Source of the DNA: Serripes groenlandicus
Lineage: Eukaryota; Mollusca; Bivalvia; Cardiida; Cardiidae
DNA length: 64,000 nucleotides
Assembly (NCBI GenBank): GCA_031761405.1
Contig: JASEVX010000003.1
Span: 12,376,018 to 12,440,017 of the forward strand
Direction of reading: 5' to 3'
A program made the position numbers and the translations under genes. Below the pieces are notes generated by a model. It was not told the origin of the DNA. It ran no database searches and was given only the letters and a program-made list of their open reading frames with translations. Below, in pieces: positions 31,801 through 37,374 of the stretch; the stretch's first letter is position 1; the number at the start of each line of letters is the position of its first letter.

Positions 31801-33498
31801 ATGTTTTATAGGGAGTAACACACTGTTTATGTTTTATAGGGAGTAACATACTGTTTGTTATGTTTTATTAGGAGTAACATAATGTTTGTTATGTTTTATA
31901 GGGAGTAACATACTGTTTGTTATGTTTTATAGGGAATAACACACTGTTATGTTTTATAGGGAGTAACATACTGTTTGTTATGTTTTATAGGGAGTAACAT
32001 ACTGTTTGTTATGTTTTATGGGGAGTAACATACTGTTTGTTATGTTTTATAGGGAATAACACACTGTTATGTTTTATAGGGAGTAACATACTGTTTGTTA
32101 TGTTTTATGGGGAGTAACACACTGTTTGTTATGTTTTATAGGGAGTAACATACTGTTTGTTATGTTTTATAGGGAGTAACACACTGTTTGTTATGTTTTA
32201 TAGGGAGTAACATACTGTTTGTTATGTTTTATAGGGAGTAACACACTGTTTGTTATGTTTTATAGGGAGTAACATACTGTTTGCAGAGTTCTAAATTAGG
32301 AGCGTTTTTCATGCTCTAAAATCCTTATTTGACCTCCAAAACCTATGTTGTGGTTACTCAGAAGAATTGTCTCACTGAGACGATTCTTTTGAGTACCCAC
32401 AACATAGGTTTTAATGAGTGCTTATAGATATCATGGAAGATACCTATTTATTCCTCCTTATCTTAACTTATGTGTTTGTTATGTTTTATAGGGAGTAACT
32501 TACTGCGGTGATTCTAAAGCCTCCACCCTCACGATGAACAATGTACCATGGCATGAAGAAGTGGTTGGATTTGTGAAAGACATTGCTGATGAACTTCCTG
32601 ATTATGAAATAGCGACTGAACATGAACATTCAAACTGTCTCCTTCTTGCTCATAAAAAGGTATTTATTTTATAGTTGAGTCACCTCAAGAAAAACCGTCC
32701 TCTTGGTACATTGACCCTTTTATGCGTTTACAACTGACGACTTTTTAAAACATTGGCAAAAAGAGTAGCCATGAGCACTTTCTCCTTTTGCCACAATATT
32801 TTCAATACTCTATTTTTATAAGAATTTAATATATTATTGCCTTGATCTTTTTAATGTGTTTTTTAGAATATTTGTTGTTCGTAAAATAGAGTTGTATTAA
32901 GCTGTATAATGAAATGAGATCTCATAAAAAACCATTTCCTAGTTTGAACAATGGAGTTGTAATTCTTAATTTAGAACTAACTTTGCTTTTGACCAAAAGA
33001 TAGGCTTGAATGAATTGTACAATCAACAATATTTCTGTTTCGTATCAGTCATTTAACTAGGATAATTATGCAGTTGTTTAACCCTTTTCCACTTGCAGAC
33101 AGAGTTTGAAAACAGTGTGGTAAAAGAATAAATGAGCAATGTTTCCTCTAGTCACAATTTGTTTTCAACTCTGTTGATCAATGCTTCTTTCATTTATAGA
33201 ATTTGTCCACATTTTTGCTTATATGGTCTATTTGTTGTATGTCGGTAAATGTTAAAGCAGCAGTATGTATTTTCAGTTTAAAATTAATGGAGAATGGTGG
33301 ACATGGATAGACTACCCCAAGTTTCACCAGTTAATACAGGACTTTAAAGCCAGTCATGGACAAAAGACATTTTCTGCCCAGGATTATATGGCAAAGACCC
33401 CTCACTGGGCTGTATTTGGGGCCAAAGAGCAGGGTTTTGATCCCCAAGAGACAAGATATTTCAGGAAAAATAACAAGAAAGATATTGGCGGATGTTGA
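1622..33498 (+). CDS. TYW1: TYW1, tRNA 4-demethylwyosine synthase (5' exons outside window)
   Basis: Radical-SAM enzyme that condenses N1-methylguanosine-37 of tRNA-Phe with pyruvate to form the tricyclic 4-demethylwyosine, an early step in wybutosine synthesis. Exons: 1622-1813, 4556-4655, 7399-7601, 16962-17093, 20047-20193, 21878-21996, 23786-23895, 25634-25811, 29082-29328, 32492-32659, 33277-33498. They join with matching phases to 1818 nt, 605 residues plus TGA. Every intron is GT-AG. Domain order is flavodoxin-like end, Cys/Lys-rich and polyglutamate linker, radical-SAM core (CX3CX2C at partial residues 289, 293, 296), then the wyosine-family C-terminus ending GGC. Vertebrate TYW1 is about 730 residues, so roughly 130 are missing upstream. 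No frameshift or lost catalytic cysteine is seen, so the gene looks functional. Confidence 0.95.
1895..2060 (+). repeat. fragment of tandem-core element family E
   Basis: About one core unit matching the units at 18930-19260: shared stretches include gaaaaacatggc, gtgaaaacttaaaaaatctt and ttttgtagaaatgttcc. Head and tail are missing. Confidence 0.6.
2061..3466. other. TYW1 intron A, no gene seen
   Basis: AT-rich intron. Around 2370-2470 the motif cacttgtcc occurs several times in both orientations, a small decayed repeat. No exon-like reading frame with splice sites was found. The rest is unremarkable. Confidence 0.5.
3469..3670. mobile_element. MITE-A copy
   Basis: Ends cccctttccctcat and tagggaaaggg, with internal ctgcagcagatgac and the gagaaattgc palindrome. 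Flanks TTAC and TTCA are decayed TTAA duplications. Confidence 0.75.
3671..4555. other. TYW1 intron A, downstream part
   Basis: AT-rich intron sequence between MITE-A and exon B. No repeat family or coding signal recognised. It ends in the acceptor tctatatatctacag. Confidence 0.5.
4556..4655 (+). CDS. TYW1: TYW1 exon B
   Basis: Acceptor tatatctacag, donor gtaagt; starts in phase 0 and ends in phase 1. Encodes [20 protein letters not shown] and then [13 protein letters not shown], the last helix and strand of the flavodoxin domain (VDKWL and GEGD-type motifs of the family). Confidence 0.9.
4790..6876 (+). repeat. tandem-core element family F rich in AGGTCA motifs
   Basis: Head with a short hairpin (tacccccatacatggg), a gtccgtcc-type stretch, then many irregular tandem units of about 140-150 bp. 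The units recur as ccgctcaataactgaag, acttggtatgcaggttgg and tgacccctattgattttg. The tail reads gggcctcttggcactcttgtt, like the tails of families E and I. Units carry AGGTCAAAGGTCA and TCAAGGTCA. The layout (microsatellite head, tandem core, hairpin tail) resembles bivalve pearl/Helentron-associated elements. Confidence 0.7.
6879..7320. mobile_element. MITE-A copy interrupted by another repeat
   Basis: TTAA at 6875-6878 and 7321-7324 bound a MITE-A copy whose left part carries ctgcagcagacgac and the gctcataatgagcaat palindrome. About 7010-7260 is foreign: a gtctgtctgtctgtc stretch and tandem-core-like sequence containing tgaccttgacctt. The right end, atgttggaaaggg, lies 78 nt before exon C. 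Confidence 0.65.
7399..7601 (+). CDS. TYW1: TYW1 exon C (end of flavodoxin domain and linker)
   Basis: Acceptor ctaccctgacag; enters in phase 1 completing a Gly codon, leaves in phase 0 at GAG before gtaatg. Encodes [13 protein letters not shown], the family-typical end of the flavodoxin domain. A Cys/Lys-rich stretch follows ([20 protein letters not shown]), then a glutamate run. Vertebrate TYW1 has a comparable cysteine-rich linker. Confidence 0.9.
7740..8760 (+). repeat. tandem-core element family G, ~162-bp units
   Basis: Six tandem units start with cagctcaataactttag near 7794, 7955, 8119, 8281, 8442 and 8602, giving a period of 160-164 bp. Each contains caatcatcaccaaatttggt, gataactagccatatcgct and ttaattatagaaattacc. 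The head carries gcggcgtacgggcggcgtcc. No coding potential. Confidence 0.8.
8789..8931. repeat. 143-bp foldback with ~62-bp arms
   Basis: The left arm, beginning agaataataggttggtgc, is repeated in reverse complement at the right end (gcaccaacctattattct) with few mismatches, around a loop of about 19 bases near ggtgagccgaaggcgaatc. Immediately outside, tttatcctgtcac at 8933-8945 has an inverted partner at 9312-9324. The foldback may therefore be one end of a larger unclassified element. Confidence 0.75.
8932..9425. other. non-coding segment between foldback and minisatellite
   Basis: Flanked near both ends by the 13-bp inverted repeat tttatcctgtcac / gtgacaggataaa. No coding signal. It may be the body of a small element associated with the 8789-8931 foldback. 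Confidence 0.35.
9430..11730 (+). repeat. ~2.3-kb minisatellite, ~45-55-bp units
   Basis: More than 40 units of the form tttaatcctctacagtagac, attgatctgtgg, then a (gt)n and gagagatagaga run of varying length. A block from about 9960 repeats the unit order of about 9700-9950, so higher-order duplication has occurred. Every unit carries cctctacag, which looks like a 3' splice site, but no TYW1 exon in the window clearly matches the sequence that follows. Confidence 0.85.
11930..12096 (+). mobile_element. SINE 3' fragment
   Basis: The 3' part of a tRNA-type SINE: actggtaacttgacc, then gttgaaaccgcgtaaaacac and a caatcaatcaatc tail. The tail matches the SINEs at 17518 and 35029. The tRNA-like head is not recognisable here. 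Confidence 0.55.
12121..12312. mobile_element. MITE-B copy
   Basis: Begins agagctctagataagg, ends cttatctggaactct. Centre has the mirrored gtgggtactcaaaagaat and attttgagtaccatcaaca blocks. Confidence 0.7.
12506..13769 (+). mobile_element. family I tandem-core (pearl/Helentron-like) element
   Basis: Head ttttagctctactggccaaa with a ggccaaaggcc hairpin, a (gtcc)n run at about 12550-12586, and about seven core units of ~160 bp (recurring cttgttaacacgatacag, ccatgagagctcggttcctt, tggattatggcccttgaaat). The tail ggccctcatgggcctcttgtt holds a hairpin. The left junction falls inside a T run of MITE-D without an obvious target duplication. Bivalve pearl elements have this layout; Helentron-type rolling-circle movement is an inference. 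Confidence 0.7.
13770..14317 (+). repeat. family I remnant unit plus family J tandem-core element
   Basis: 13770-13920 is one more family I unit. From 13925 a new head appears: tatgtctcctccctccgg with a ccggaggagacata hairpin, a (gtct)n stretch, and two ~153-bp units starting cttgtccggcctt at about 14008 and 14161. A short family E head (ttagatcaccttagccgaag) closes the block at 14296-14317. Confidence 0.6.
14440..15640. other. TYW1 intron C, no feature recognised
   Basis: AT-rich single-copy-looking DNA. No exon, repeat family or structured RNA could be recognised. Confidence 0.4.
15762..16035 (+). repeat. family H tandem-core element, single-unit copy
   Basis: Head hairpin cccccttcgaagaagagggg then tatataggagtcac, a (gtct)n/(ggtc)n run, then one core unit (tcctgtccagcctatttct-like, caaaccactgggtggaattc, ttatggcccttttacttatt). 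The tail is gggggtatttatcatcttca. Larger copies lie at 30449 and 35385. Confidence 0.7.
16180..16640. mobile_element. old MITE-A copy carrying a younger MITE-A
   Basis: Left half 16180-16317 (aacccttttccataaacag, gcaaagggagaaattactc) and right half 16548-16640 (agtcatctgctgctgattt, tatgtgggaaaagg) belong to one decayed element. They are separated at TTAA by the well-preserved copy 16322-16543. Confidence 0.7.
16322..16543. mobile_element. MITE-A, young copy with TTAA duplication
   Basis: Flanked by TTAA at 16318-16321 and 16544-16547. Ends ccctttccctcatacgac and atgagggaaaggg. Nearly identical in layout to copies at 759, 49524 and 49916, suggesting recent spread of this subfamily. Confidence 0.85.
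16681..16927. mobile_element. MITE-C copy, 34 nt before exon D
   Basis: Inverted ends catatgagccattccacaag and gtggaacgactcatatg, inner blocks gtccgtcgccggggtatag and gcctgcgctgcatgctta. Other copies: 22064, 40879, 45393, 60541 and 60960. The right end lies 34 nt before the exon D acceptor. Confidence 0.75.
16962..17093 (+). CDS. TYW1: TYW1 exon D (acidic linker)
   Basis: Acceptor aactctaacag, donor gtttgt; 44 codons, phase 0. Encodes YIETTS, a run of nine glutamates and an aspartate, then [16 protein letters not shown], the conserved VDVEDLGK-type helix before the radical-SAM domain. The glutamate run is a GAA/GAG triplet repeat and may vary in length between individuals. Confidence 0.9.
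17518..17812 (+). mobile_element. tRNA-headed SINE
   Basis: The tRNA-like head has an A-box-like tggtagcgacgtggg and a B-box-like gggttgtgagtttgaaccc. The central body is about 150 bp (gtactggtgtgagaaaaccg), and the tail aaaacggcgtttaacccc is followed by caatcaatcaat. The same body and tail occur at 35029-35255. This is the layout of mollusc RNA-polymerase-III SINEs. Confidence 0.7.
17813..18565. other. TYW1 intron D, mostly unrecognised
   Basis: Near 18020-18110 is one decayed arm of MITE-A (ctcacattcagtaaatctgc, agcagatgattttgaaaat). The remainder is AT-rich with no recognised feature. Confidence 0.45.
18568..19307 (+). mobile_element. family E tandem-core element, full-length
   Basis: Head ttttagctcacctgagctt with a gctcacctgag / caaggtgag hairpin, a ggcgtccatcgtccgtc stretch, then core units with a period of about 162 bp (aaacttaaaaaatcttctcc, ttttgtagaaatgttcct, catggccgccagggggcgg). 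The tail gggccatcatggccctcttg forms a hairpin. Also at 27065, 38400 and 46505. Confidence 0.75.
19312..19668 (+). repeat. ~70-bp tandem repeat, five units
   Basis: Five units carry ccgtcctggtgaccgagtac, ttgtggggtgtt and gctttttcctaaagccca. The period is 66-73 bp, so open frames on both strands are repeat artefacts. It begins right at the family E tail. Confidence 0.8.
19905..20006. mobile_element. decayed MITE-A fragment 40 nt before exon E
   Basis: Retains the central palindrome gttgctcattatgagc, flanking ttgaaaacg / tattttcaaat, and the right end tgtatgtgggaaagtattaa. Confidence 0.5.
20047..20193 (+). CDS. TYW1: TYW1 exon E
   Basis: Acceptor gtttttatgtag, donor gtattg; 49 codons, phase 0. 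Encodes [17 protein letters not shown] followed by [15 protein letters not shown], a conserved TYW1 block ([13 protein letters not shown] is near-invariant) that leads into the radical-SAM domain. Confidence 0.92.
20296..20482. mobile_element. MITE-A copy, 3' truncated
   Basis: TTAA at 20292-20295, left end ccctttccctcatacgac, central palindrome intact. Breaks off near catctgcagtctttaaagg where family E sequence begins. Just upstream, at 20248-20275, a gggttcgatcacc B-box-like piece is a SINE scrap. Confidence 0.7.
20494..20995 (+). repeat. family E fragment
   Basis: Matches the second half of the element at 27065-28637 (gtcctctttcaaaattgttc, aggtcatcgatttagggcc, then a cactcttgtt tail). No head. 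Confidence 0.6.
21601..21818. mobile_element. MITE-A with TTAA duplication, 59 nt before exon F
   Basis: TTAA at 21597-21600 and 21819-21822. Left end decayed to ctcttctcctcat, right end atgagggaaaggg. Upstream, 21440-21590 resembles a SINE body (ctagtactggttggtcaccc). Confidence 0.75.
21878..21996 (+). CDS. TYW1: TYW1 exon F with radical-SAM CX3CX2C motif
   Basis: Acceptor tgctttatttcag; donor GAG before gtttgt; enters phase 0, leaves phase 2. Encodes [20 protein letters not shown], then [20 protein letters not shown]. Cysteines 289, 293 and 296 of the partial product (codons from 21968) ligate the [4Fe-4S] cluster that cleaves S-adenosylmethionine. Nearly identical to the vertebrate segment, showing strong purifying selection. 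Confidence 0.95.
22064..22320. mobile_element. MITE-C copy
   Basis: Begins atgagccgtctcacgagaaa and ends with gcgggagggctca; inner gatccggatcagcctaagca block and its inverted counterpart (gcgcagacagtgcaggttga). Confidence 0.7.
22379..22590. mobile_element. MITE-A with TTAA duplication
   Basis: TTAA at 22375-22378 and 22591-22594; ends ccctttcccacatacaac and tgggaaaggg. A scrap of another copy lies just upstream at 22325-22345. Confidence 0.8.
22600..23280. other. TYW1 intron F, decayed repeats
   Basis: Contains a tandem-core-like stretch (accaaatttggtatgaagat, cactgtgaccttgac) and a possible SINE scrap near 23000 (cagtagtactggtaaattcc). No exon. Confidence 0.4.
23284..23650. mobile_element. 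MITE-A interrupted by a SINE
   Basis: Left part aaccctgtcccacataca, ctgcagcagatgac; right part ggagaaatttatcattataa, aaaggtgtctgctg. The two halves are separated by the SINE 23365-23562. Confidence 0.65.
23365..23562 (+). mobile_element. SINE with target-site duplication
   Basis: Bounded by direct repeats ttgactaaa at 23356-23364 and 23563-23571. The head holds a near-consensus pol III B box, gggttcgatcccc, near 23420. The tail is gttgaaagcggcgtaaaacc followed by caataaaataaaataaa. The clean duplication inside a MITE shows a discrete retroposition event. Confidence 0.75.
23786..23895 (+). CDS. TYW1: TYW1 exon G
   Basis: Acceptor tatattcatag; enters phase 2, leaves phase 1 before gtaaga. Encodes [20 protein letters not shown] followed by [17 protein letters not shown], the conserved HTNPVG...WRWK block after the cluster motif. 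Confidence 0.93.
24190..24490 (+). repeat. ~72-76-bp tandem repeat, four units
   Basis: Four units with ccattttacgatgtttttga, aggtttctgatgtttcaagg and aaaggactcattc start near 24195, 24270, 24340 and 24412. Non-coding. Confidence 0.8.
24491..25633. other. TYW1 intron G with a family I unit
   Basis: 25255-25410 is one family I core unit (agcttgtgaacacaatagag, ccatgagagtttggttcctt, tggattatggcccttgaaat) without head or tail. 25540-25618 is T-rich and forms the polypyrimidine tract before exon H. Near 24830-24930, ggcaagt/tgtccga motifs recall those at 2370-2470. Confidence 0.5.
25634..25811 (+). CDS. TYW1: TYW1 exon H
   Basis: Acceptor ccacttatgtcag, donor gtaagt; enters phase 1, leaves phase 2. 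Encodes [35 protein letters not shown] and [29 protein letters not shown] is the radical-SAM strand carrying the SAM-binding GE motif. Confidence 0.95.
25812..27060. other. TYW1 intron H, upstream part
   Basis: Decayed MITE-A pieces at about 25930-26010 and 26085-26195 (aaccctttcctacttgcag, gatgcatctgcagtagaca). The rest is AT-rich with no recognised feature. Confidence 0.45.
27065..28637 (+). mobile_element. family E tandem-core element, long copy
   Basis: Head ttagatcaccttagccgaag with a cttagccgaaggctgaagg hairpin, a (gtccgtc)n stretch, then several ~160-bp units (aatcttctcctccgaatctg, ggtagaaatgttccttgggt). Tail gggccatcttggccctcttg. A caggtgatcgattta tail-like motif at about 27760 suggests two elements or an internal duplication. 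Confidence 0.7.
28638..29081. other. TYW1 intron H, downstream part
   Basis: No repeat or exon recognised. Ends in the acceptor tatttttacctttcag. Confidence 0.4.
29082..29328 (+). CDS. TYW1: TYW1 exon I
   Basis: Acceptor tttacctttcag, donor GTGAAC; enters phase 2, leaves phase 0. Encodes [29 protein letters not shown] and [20 protein letters not shown], ending DFIEIK. These are the central radical-SAM barrel strands, highly conserved in TYW1. Confidence 0.95.
29636..32284 (+). repeat. 31-bp minisatellite copied from the exon J splice junction (two blocks)
   Basis: Blocks 29636-30448 and 31372-32284 hold about 55 copies of gttatgttttatag followed by ggagtaacatactgttt. The true exon J junction (32474-32507) is tttgttatgttttatag then GGAGTAACTTACTG. 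Each unit therefore holds the last intron bases, an intact AG and the first ~14-16 exon bases. Early units read gcaacacaccg and are more diverged; units near the exon are almost identical, as expected if expansion is recent at the exon side. No unit has a donor site. Confidence 0.92.
30449..31371 (+). mobile_element. family H tandem-core element inside the minisatellite
   Basis: Inserted between minisatellite units. Head gttttgagggggtatatagg, a (ggtc)n run, then five core units of ~159 bp (repeats of ttggtcatattttgtcc near 30674, 30833, 30990, 31150). Tail gggggtattaatcaccttca. The minisatellite resumes at once on the other side, so insertion came after part of the expansion. Confidence 0.8.
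32284..32470. mobile_element. MITE-B copy 21 nt before exon J
   Basis: Begins cagagttctaaattaggagc and ends cctccttatctta. Mirrored gttgtggttactcagaagaa / ttcttttgagtacccacaac centre. It separates the minisatellite from the real exon junction, leaving just one repeat-like acceptor at the exon. Confidence 0.75.
32492..32659 (+). CDS. TYW1: TYW1 exon J
   Basis: Acceptor gttatgttttatag, donor gtattt; 56 codons, phase 0. Encodes [33 protein letters not shown] and [14 protein letters not shown]. These match the GVTYCG and EHEHSNCLL blocks of the family. Its first bases are the source of the 31-bp minisatellite. Confidence 0.95.
33082..33251. mobile_element. MITE-A with TTAA duplication just before exon K
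   Basis: TTAA at 33078-33081 and 33252-33255. Ends cccttttccacttgcag and tatgtcggtaaatg. Only 21 nt separate the target duplication from exon K, so the branch point probably lies in MITE sequence. Confidence 0.75.
33277..33498 (+). CDS. TYW1: TYW1 exon K (last coding exon)
   Basis: Acceptor tatgtattttcag. Encodes [40 protein letters not shown], and ends NNKKDIGGC before TGA at 33496. This is the wyosine-forming C-terminal domain with the WWTWIDY and TPHWA motifs and the family-typical GC end. A possible polyadenylation hexamer ATTAAA lies at 33874. Confidence 0.95.
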   Translation, partial: FKINGEWWTWIDYPKFHQLIQDFKASHGQKTFSAQDYMAKTPHWAVFGAKEQGFDPQETRYFRKNNKKDIGGC

Positions 33499-33624
33499 AT
33501 GTGTCATACTGCGTGTGAAGCATGTCAAACGTTTGCTTAAGGGCCATCCCAACAACTAGCATAAATTGTATAGATAGTTGATCATTATTTTAGCTTCATC
33601 TTGTTTGAGGATGTCATAATTTAA

Positions 33625-33800
33625 CCTTTTCCCACATAAAGAAAATTTGTAGCAGACGAATTTGAAAACTTCAAGGCAAAAATATGGAAAAGCTCTATAA
33701 TTGTAGGTATAATTATTGGAAAAGTTGAAAACATTGTGGCGATGTTTTCAAAAGTCGTCTTCATCAGATCCGTTAGAATGCGTCTACAGGTGGGAAAGGG
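33625..33800. mobile_element. MITE-A copy in or after the TYW1 3' UTR
   Basis: TTAA at 33621-33624; left end ccttttcccacat, right end aggtgggaaaggg without TTAA. Central palindrome partly deleted. Confidence 0.65.
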
Positions 33801-34386
33801 AAACTGGAAGCAAAATTATGAAAGTAATATCAATGTAGTTAAAGATGAAGTGTTTTAATACCTGTAAGACATTATTAAAGAAACAAAATTACCTTTCTAC
33901 AATTTTTTTTTTAAATATATACTGCAGCAGACGATTTTGAAAACATATAAGCAAAAACACTAAAAATCTATATAAATGAAAACATATAAGCAAAAACACT
34001 AAAAATCTATATAAATGAAGTCATAAATACTGCACAAAGTTGTAAACATTATGGCAAAAGGAGAAATTGCATGTAATAGTTAAAACTAAAATTGGATTGC
34101 TTAATTCATGCAACAACTTTTCCTTAAACGTAAACTGTCCTGGTTAAGAATTCGTGATAGGGTTGGTTAAGATTCGTGATAGGGTTGTTTGGATGGGAGG
34201 TTGTTAAGCTTTATAGTTTCCACTCAATTACATTCTTTAGATTTTAGGAAGGCAAAAATCTGAAGTTTAGGTGATGCAGGGGAGGGGTTATTTTAGTCTT
34301 GGGTCATAGTTACTAAAAACAGATCCTCTTTGTTACGGTAACCATTGAAATGCATCTTTCATGAGGATGTTACATTTCTTGTTTAA

Positions 34387-34609
34387 CCCATTTCCCACCT
34401 GACGCAATAGCAGCAGACGACTTCATCATGAGCAATTTCACCTTTGGCCATAATGTTTTCAACTTAATTTCACAATTAAGTTATCTTTTATGGAGATTTC
34501 TCAGATTTTTGTCACTATCTTTTCCAACCCTATCAAATAGAGATTTTTCACAATTATGTCTTTGAGGTTTTCAGTCGTCTGCTGAAGATTTGTTGTATGT
34601 GGGAAAGGG
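34387..34609. mobile_element. MITE-A with TTAA duplication
   Basis: TTAA at 34383-34386 and 34610-34613; ends cccatttcccacctgac and tatgtgggaaaggg. Confidence 0.75.
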
Positions 34610-34613
34610 TTAA

Positions 34614-34781
34614 ACCATTTACCCACTAAAATATGTTTAGGGTCATCCGCTTTTAAAAACTTTGAAAACACTTAGGGAAAATATTATTTAACGGTTGAAA
34701 ACATTGCTACAAATAAGCAATATAATAAATTTCTCCTTTTGTCACAATGTTTTCTATAGTAGTCCTCTATGTGGGAAAGGG
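34614..34781. mobile_element. MITE-A abutting the previous copy
   Basis: Shares the TTAA at 34610-34613 with its neighbour and ends at gtgggaaaggg before TTAA 34782-34785. Two elements back to back on one TTAA imply insertion into the target duplication of the first. Confidence 0.65.
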
Positions 34782-35028
34782 TTAATGTTATGCATGAATA
34801 CCCACATTGTTCTTGCGAAACAAAGTCAGTTTACACAGAAACTGTTAACCATACAGGATTTTCACACAAAAATGGTTAACCATACAGGGTGTTTAGACAC
34901 AGGGCATGTTACTCTGAATAGAGTTTTCCTATGGCATACTTTCTCGTTATATTCCAGTGTCGATTAAAACTTTTACAAAATCACGATTTTGTTATAAACA
35001 ATTTACCCCATACATTTATAGCATAAAT

Positions 35029-35255
35029 ATGCTGGGCCCCAGTAGCGATGCAGGCGGTCAATCCAGGGGTTGTGATATCGAACCCTAGCTATGCAAATTT
35101 TCTTCAAAAGTCAATTTTGTCTACCACTGATGGGCTATGTTGGAAAGTCTGGTATGTGGAGAACTGGTGTGAGAAAGCCAGAAAACGCATGTCAAGGTGA
35201 ACTGGCGGGGAAATTGTTAAACATGGCATTAAACATCAATCAATCATATACGGCA
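35029..35255 (+). mobile_element. tRNA-headed SINE
   Basis: Head ccccagtagcgatgcaggc with a decayed B box ggggttgtgatatcgaaccc, body gaactggtgtgagaaagcc, tail gttaaacatggcattaaac then atcaatcaatca. Same family as 17518-17812. Confidence 0.65.
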
Positions 35256-35384
35256 AAACAACCCCACACTCTGGCATTCATCAATCTTGCTAATAATGTT
35301 TTTATGGGCATAAAACCTCAGTTGTGTTAAAATTCTGGCCAGATCACTTCAGTTGTTTCAGAGTTATGCCTGCCTTGTCCCAGT

Positions 35385-35645
35385 TACAAAGTTTTGGGAG
35401 GGTATATAGGAGTCGGTTGGTCGGTTGGACGCCATATTTTGTCCGGCCTATTTCTTACAAACCACTGGGTGGAATTCAATAAAAGTTTACATGAAGCTTC
35501 TATACCAAGAGATGTGCATACCCTAAAGGTCTTACAATTGCATGTTATTTTACAAGAGTTATGGCCCTTTTGTTGGTCGATCGGAAGACATATTTTGAGT
35601 GAAGGTGCTGTTTTGGGGGTATTTATCATCTTCAGTTCTAGTTTC
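35385..35645 (+). repeat. family H element, single-unit copy
   Basis: Head ttttgggagggtatatagga, gtcggttgg run, one core unit (ctgggtggaattcaataaa), tail gggggtatttatcatcttca. Downstream, 35890-36015 looks like a SINE body (gaccagtagtactgttactt). Confidence 0.65.
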
Positions 35646-36157
35646 AGTTAAACTTGTAATGTTGATACCTAGCGACTAACAGATGATTAGTGCACAAGAA
35701 CCTTAATTCTAGCATGCATATTTTTCAGTTATTCCCCTTTGTCACATATTGTTGTATAAAAAAGTGAAATGAAACTAAATTGCAATCATTCGACCCTGTT
35801 TAGGGGCAACAGAGAATGAAACTTGGGGCATATATCAAATAAGAAATTTGCTTTTCACTCTAATATGGATTAAGACTTAAAATGGCAGGTAATGGCTTTC
35901 CCTACCTGGCGCTCAGAATTGTGAGGTTAGTATTACGATTGACTCGCTGGCGTCGGGCTCAAATTAAATGGACCAGTAGTACTGTTACTTTATCAAGGAA
36001 ATGCCACAATATAACTGCATCATAGTAGAAAGCAGAATAAAACTCGTTGCAAAAAAACAAATTGAAATGTAGGACATGGCCAGTTCACATGTATGGAAGC
36101 TTCTTGTTTTACAACACTGCTTTCCTCATTTCATATTCCTCCTTTGTTTTCATGAAA

Positions 36158-36992
36158 AACAAGAGGCCCATGAGGGCCTATGCTCTACTGGTATGGTTCT
36201 TTGGTCATTTTCAATCCAGAGTATGTATGTATGGTGAAGATCGGATAGTAAATGGAGGCTCTTTTGTGTTCACAAGCTGTATTATAGCAATTTTTACAAT
36301 TTCATGGGCCATAATCCAGTCTTGCATGGGCGGATCTGGCTGATTTTCAAAAGGAACCAAGCTCTCATCAATATTTAACTACTATCTAAGTTTGGTGAAG
36401 ATCAGATAGTAAATGGAGCCTCTATTGTGTTCACATGCTCAATTACAGCAATTTGGACAATTTCAAGGGCCATAATCCAGTCTTGCATGGGCGGATCTGG
36501 CTGGTTTACGAAAGGAACTGAGCTCTCATGGATATCTAACTACTGTATAAGTTTGGTTGAGATACAATCAAAATTGAAGACTATCTTGTTAACAAGCTCT
36601 TTTATAGCAATTTTGACCATTTCATGGGCCATAATCCAGTCATGCATGGGCGGATCTGGCTGGTTTTTGAAAGGAACCGAGCTCTCATGGATATCTGACT
36701 ACTGTATAAGTTTGGTTGAGATACAATCAAGAAAGAAGACTGTATTGTGTTAACAAGCTCTTTTATAGCAATTTTGACCATTTCAAGGGCCATAATCCAG
36801 TCATGCATGGGCGGATCTGGCTGGTTTTCGAAAGGAACCGAGCTCTCATGGATATCTAACTACTGCATAAGTTTAGTTGAGATACAATCAAAAGTGAAGA
36901 CTGTATCGTGTTAACAATTACGGACCGACGCACGGATGACGGACAAATCGCCACGACATAAGCCCTTCTGGCCTTTGGCCAGGAGAGCTAAC
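36158..36992 (-). mobile_element. family I tandem-core element, full-length, reverse orientation
   Basis: Complete copy in the opposite orientation to 12506-13769. Its tail reads aacaagaggcccatgagggc at 36159, followed by four to five ~160-bp units (tggatatctaactactgtat, gccataatccagtcatgcat). Its head (cgacataagcccttctggcc, tttggccaggagagctaa) is at the right end. Having both ends fixes the boundaries of the family. Confidence 0.75.
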
Positions 36993-37115
36993 AAGTGTTT
37001 TTACATTTTGTAATGAGATGAAGTTACAACCATTTCGCATGAAGTTTAGATGGGTGCCGATTTGTCAGTTGTCACAAAGAAATGTAACCGGAATGGGGTA
37101 CAAATACCTCTTCTA

Positions 37116-37298
37116 CAGCCTGGCTTTTTGAAAACATAGTGACAAAAGAAGAAATTGCTCAAAACAAGCACAATGTTTTTTGCCACAATGTTTTCCACTT
37201 TTAGTCATAGGTTATCCATTCAATTAAAGAGATTTTCCATCTTTTGACAAAATATGTTCAAAGTCGTCTGCTGCAGAATTGTCGTATGAGGGAAAGGG
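37116..37298. mobile_element. MITE-A, left end lost
   Basis: Right end atgagggaaaggg before TTAA 37299-37302. The centre is ttgaaaacatagtgacaaaa with a decayed palindrome. Confidence 0.65.
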
Positions 37299-37374
37299 TT
37301 AATAGAGTGGTTGGCTTTTTCACACAAATTGTACATTGGAGGGGTTCAAATCTATGTAGAGCCCTTGTCATAAC

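Noticed and set aside
29636..32284. CRISPR-like array of regularly spaced repeats
   Set aside because: Units are contiguous without unique spacers, the genome is animal, and the unit is explained by the exon J splice junction.
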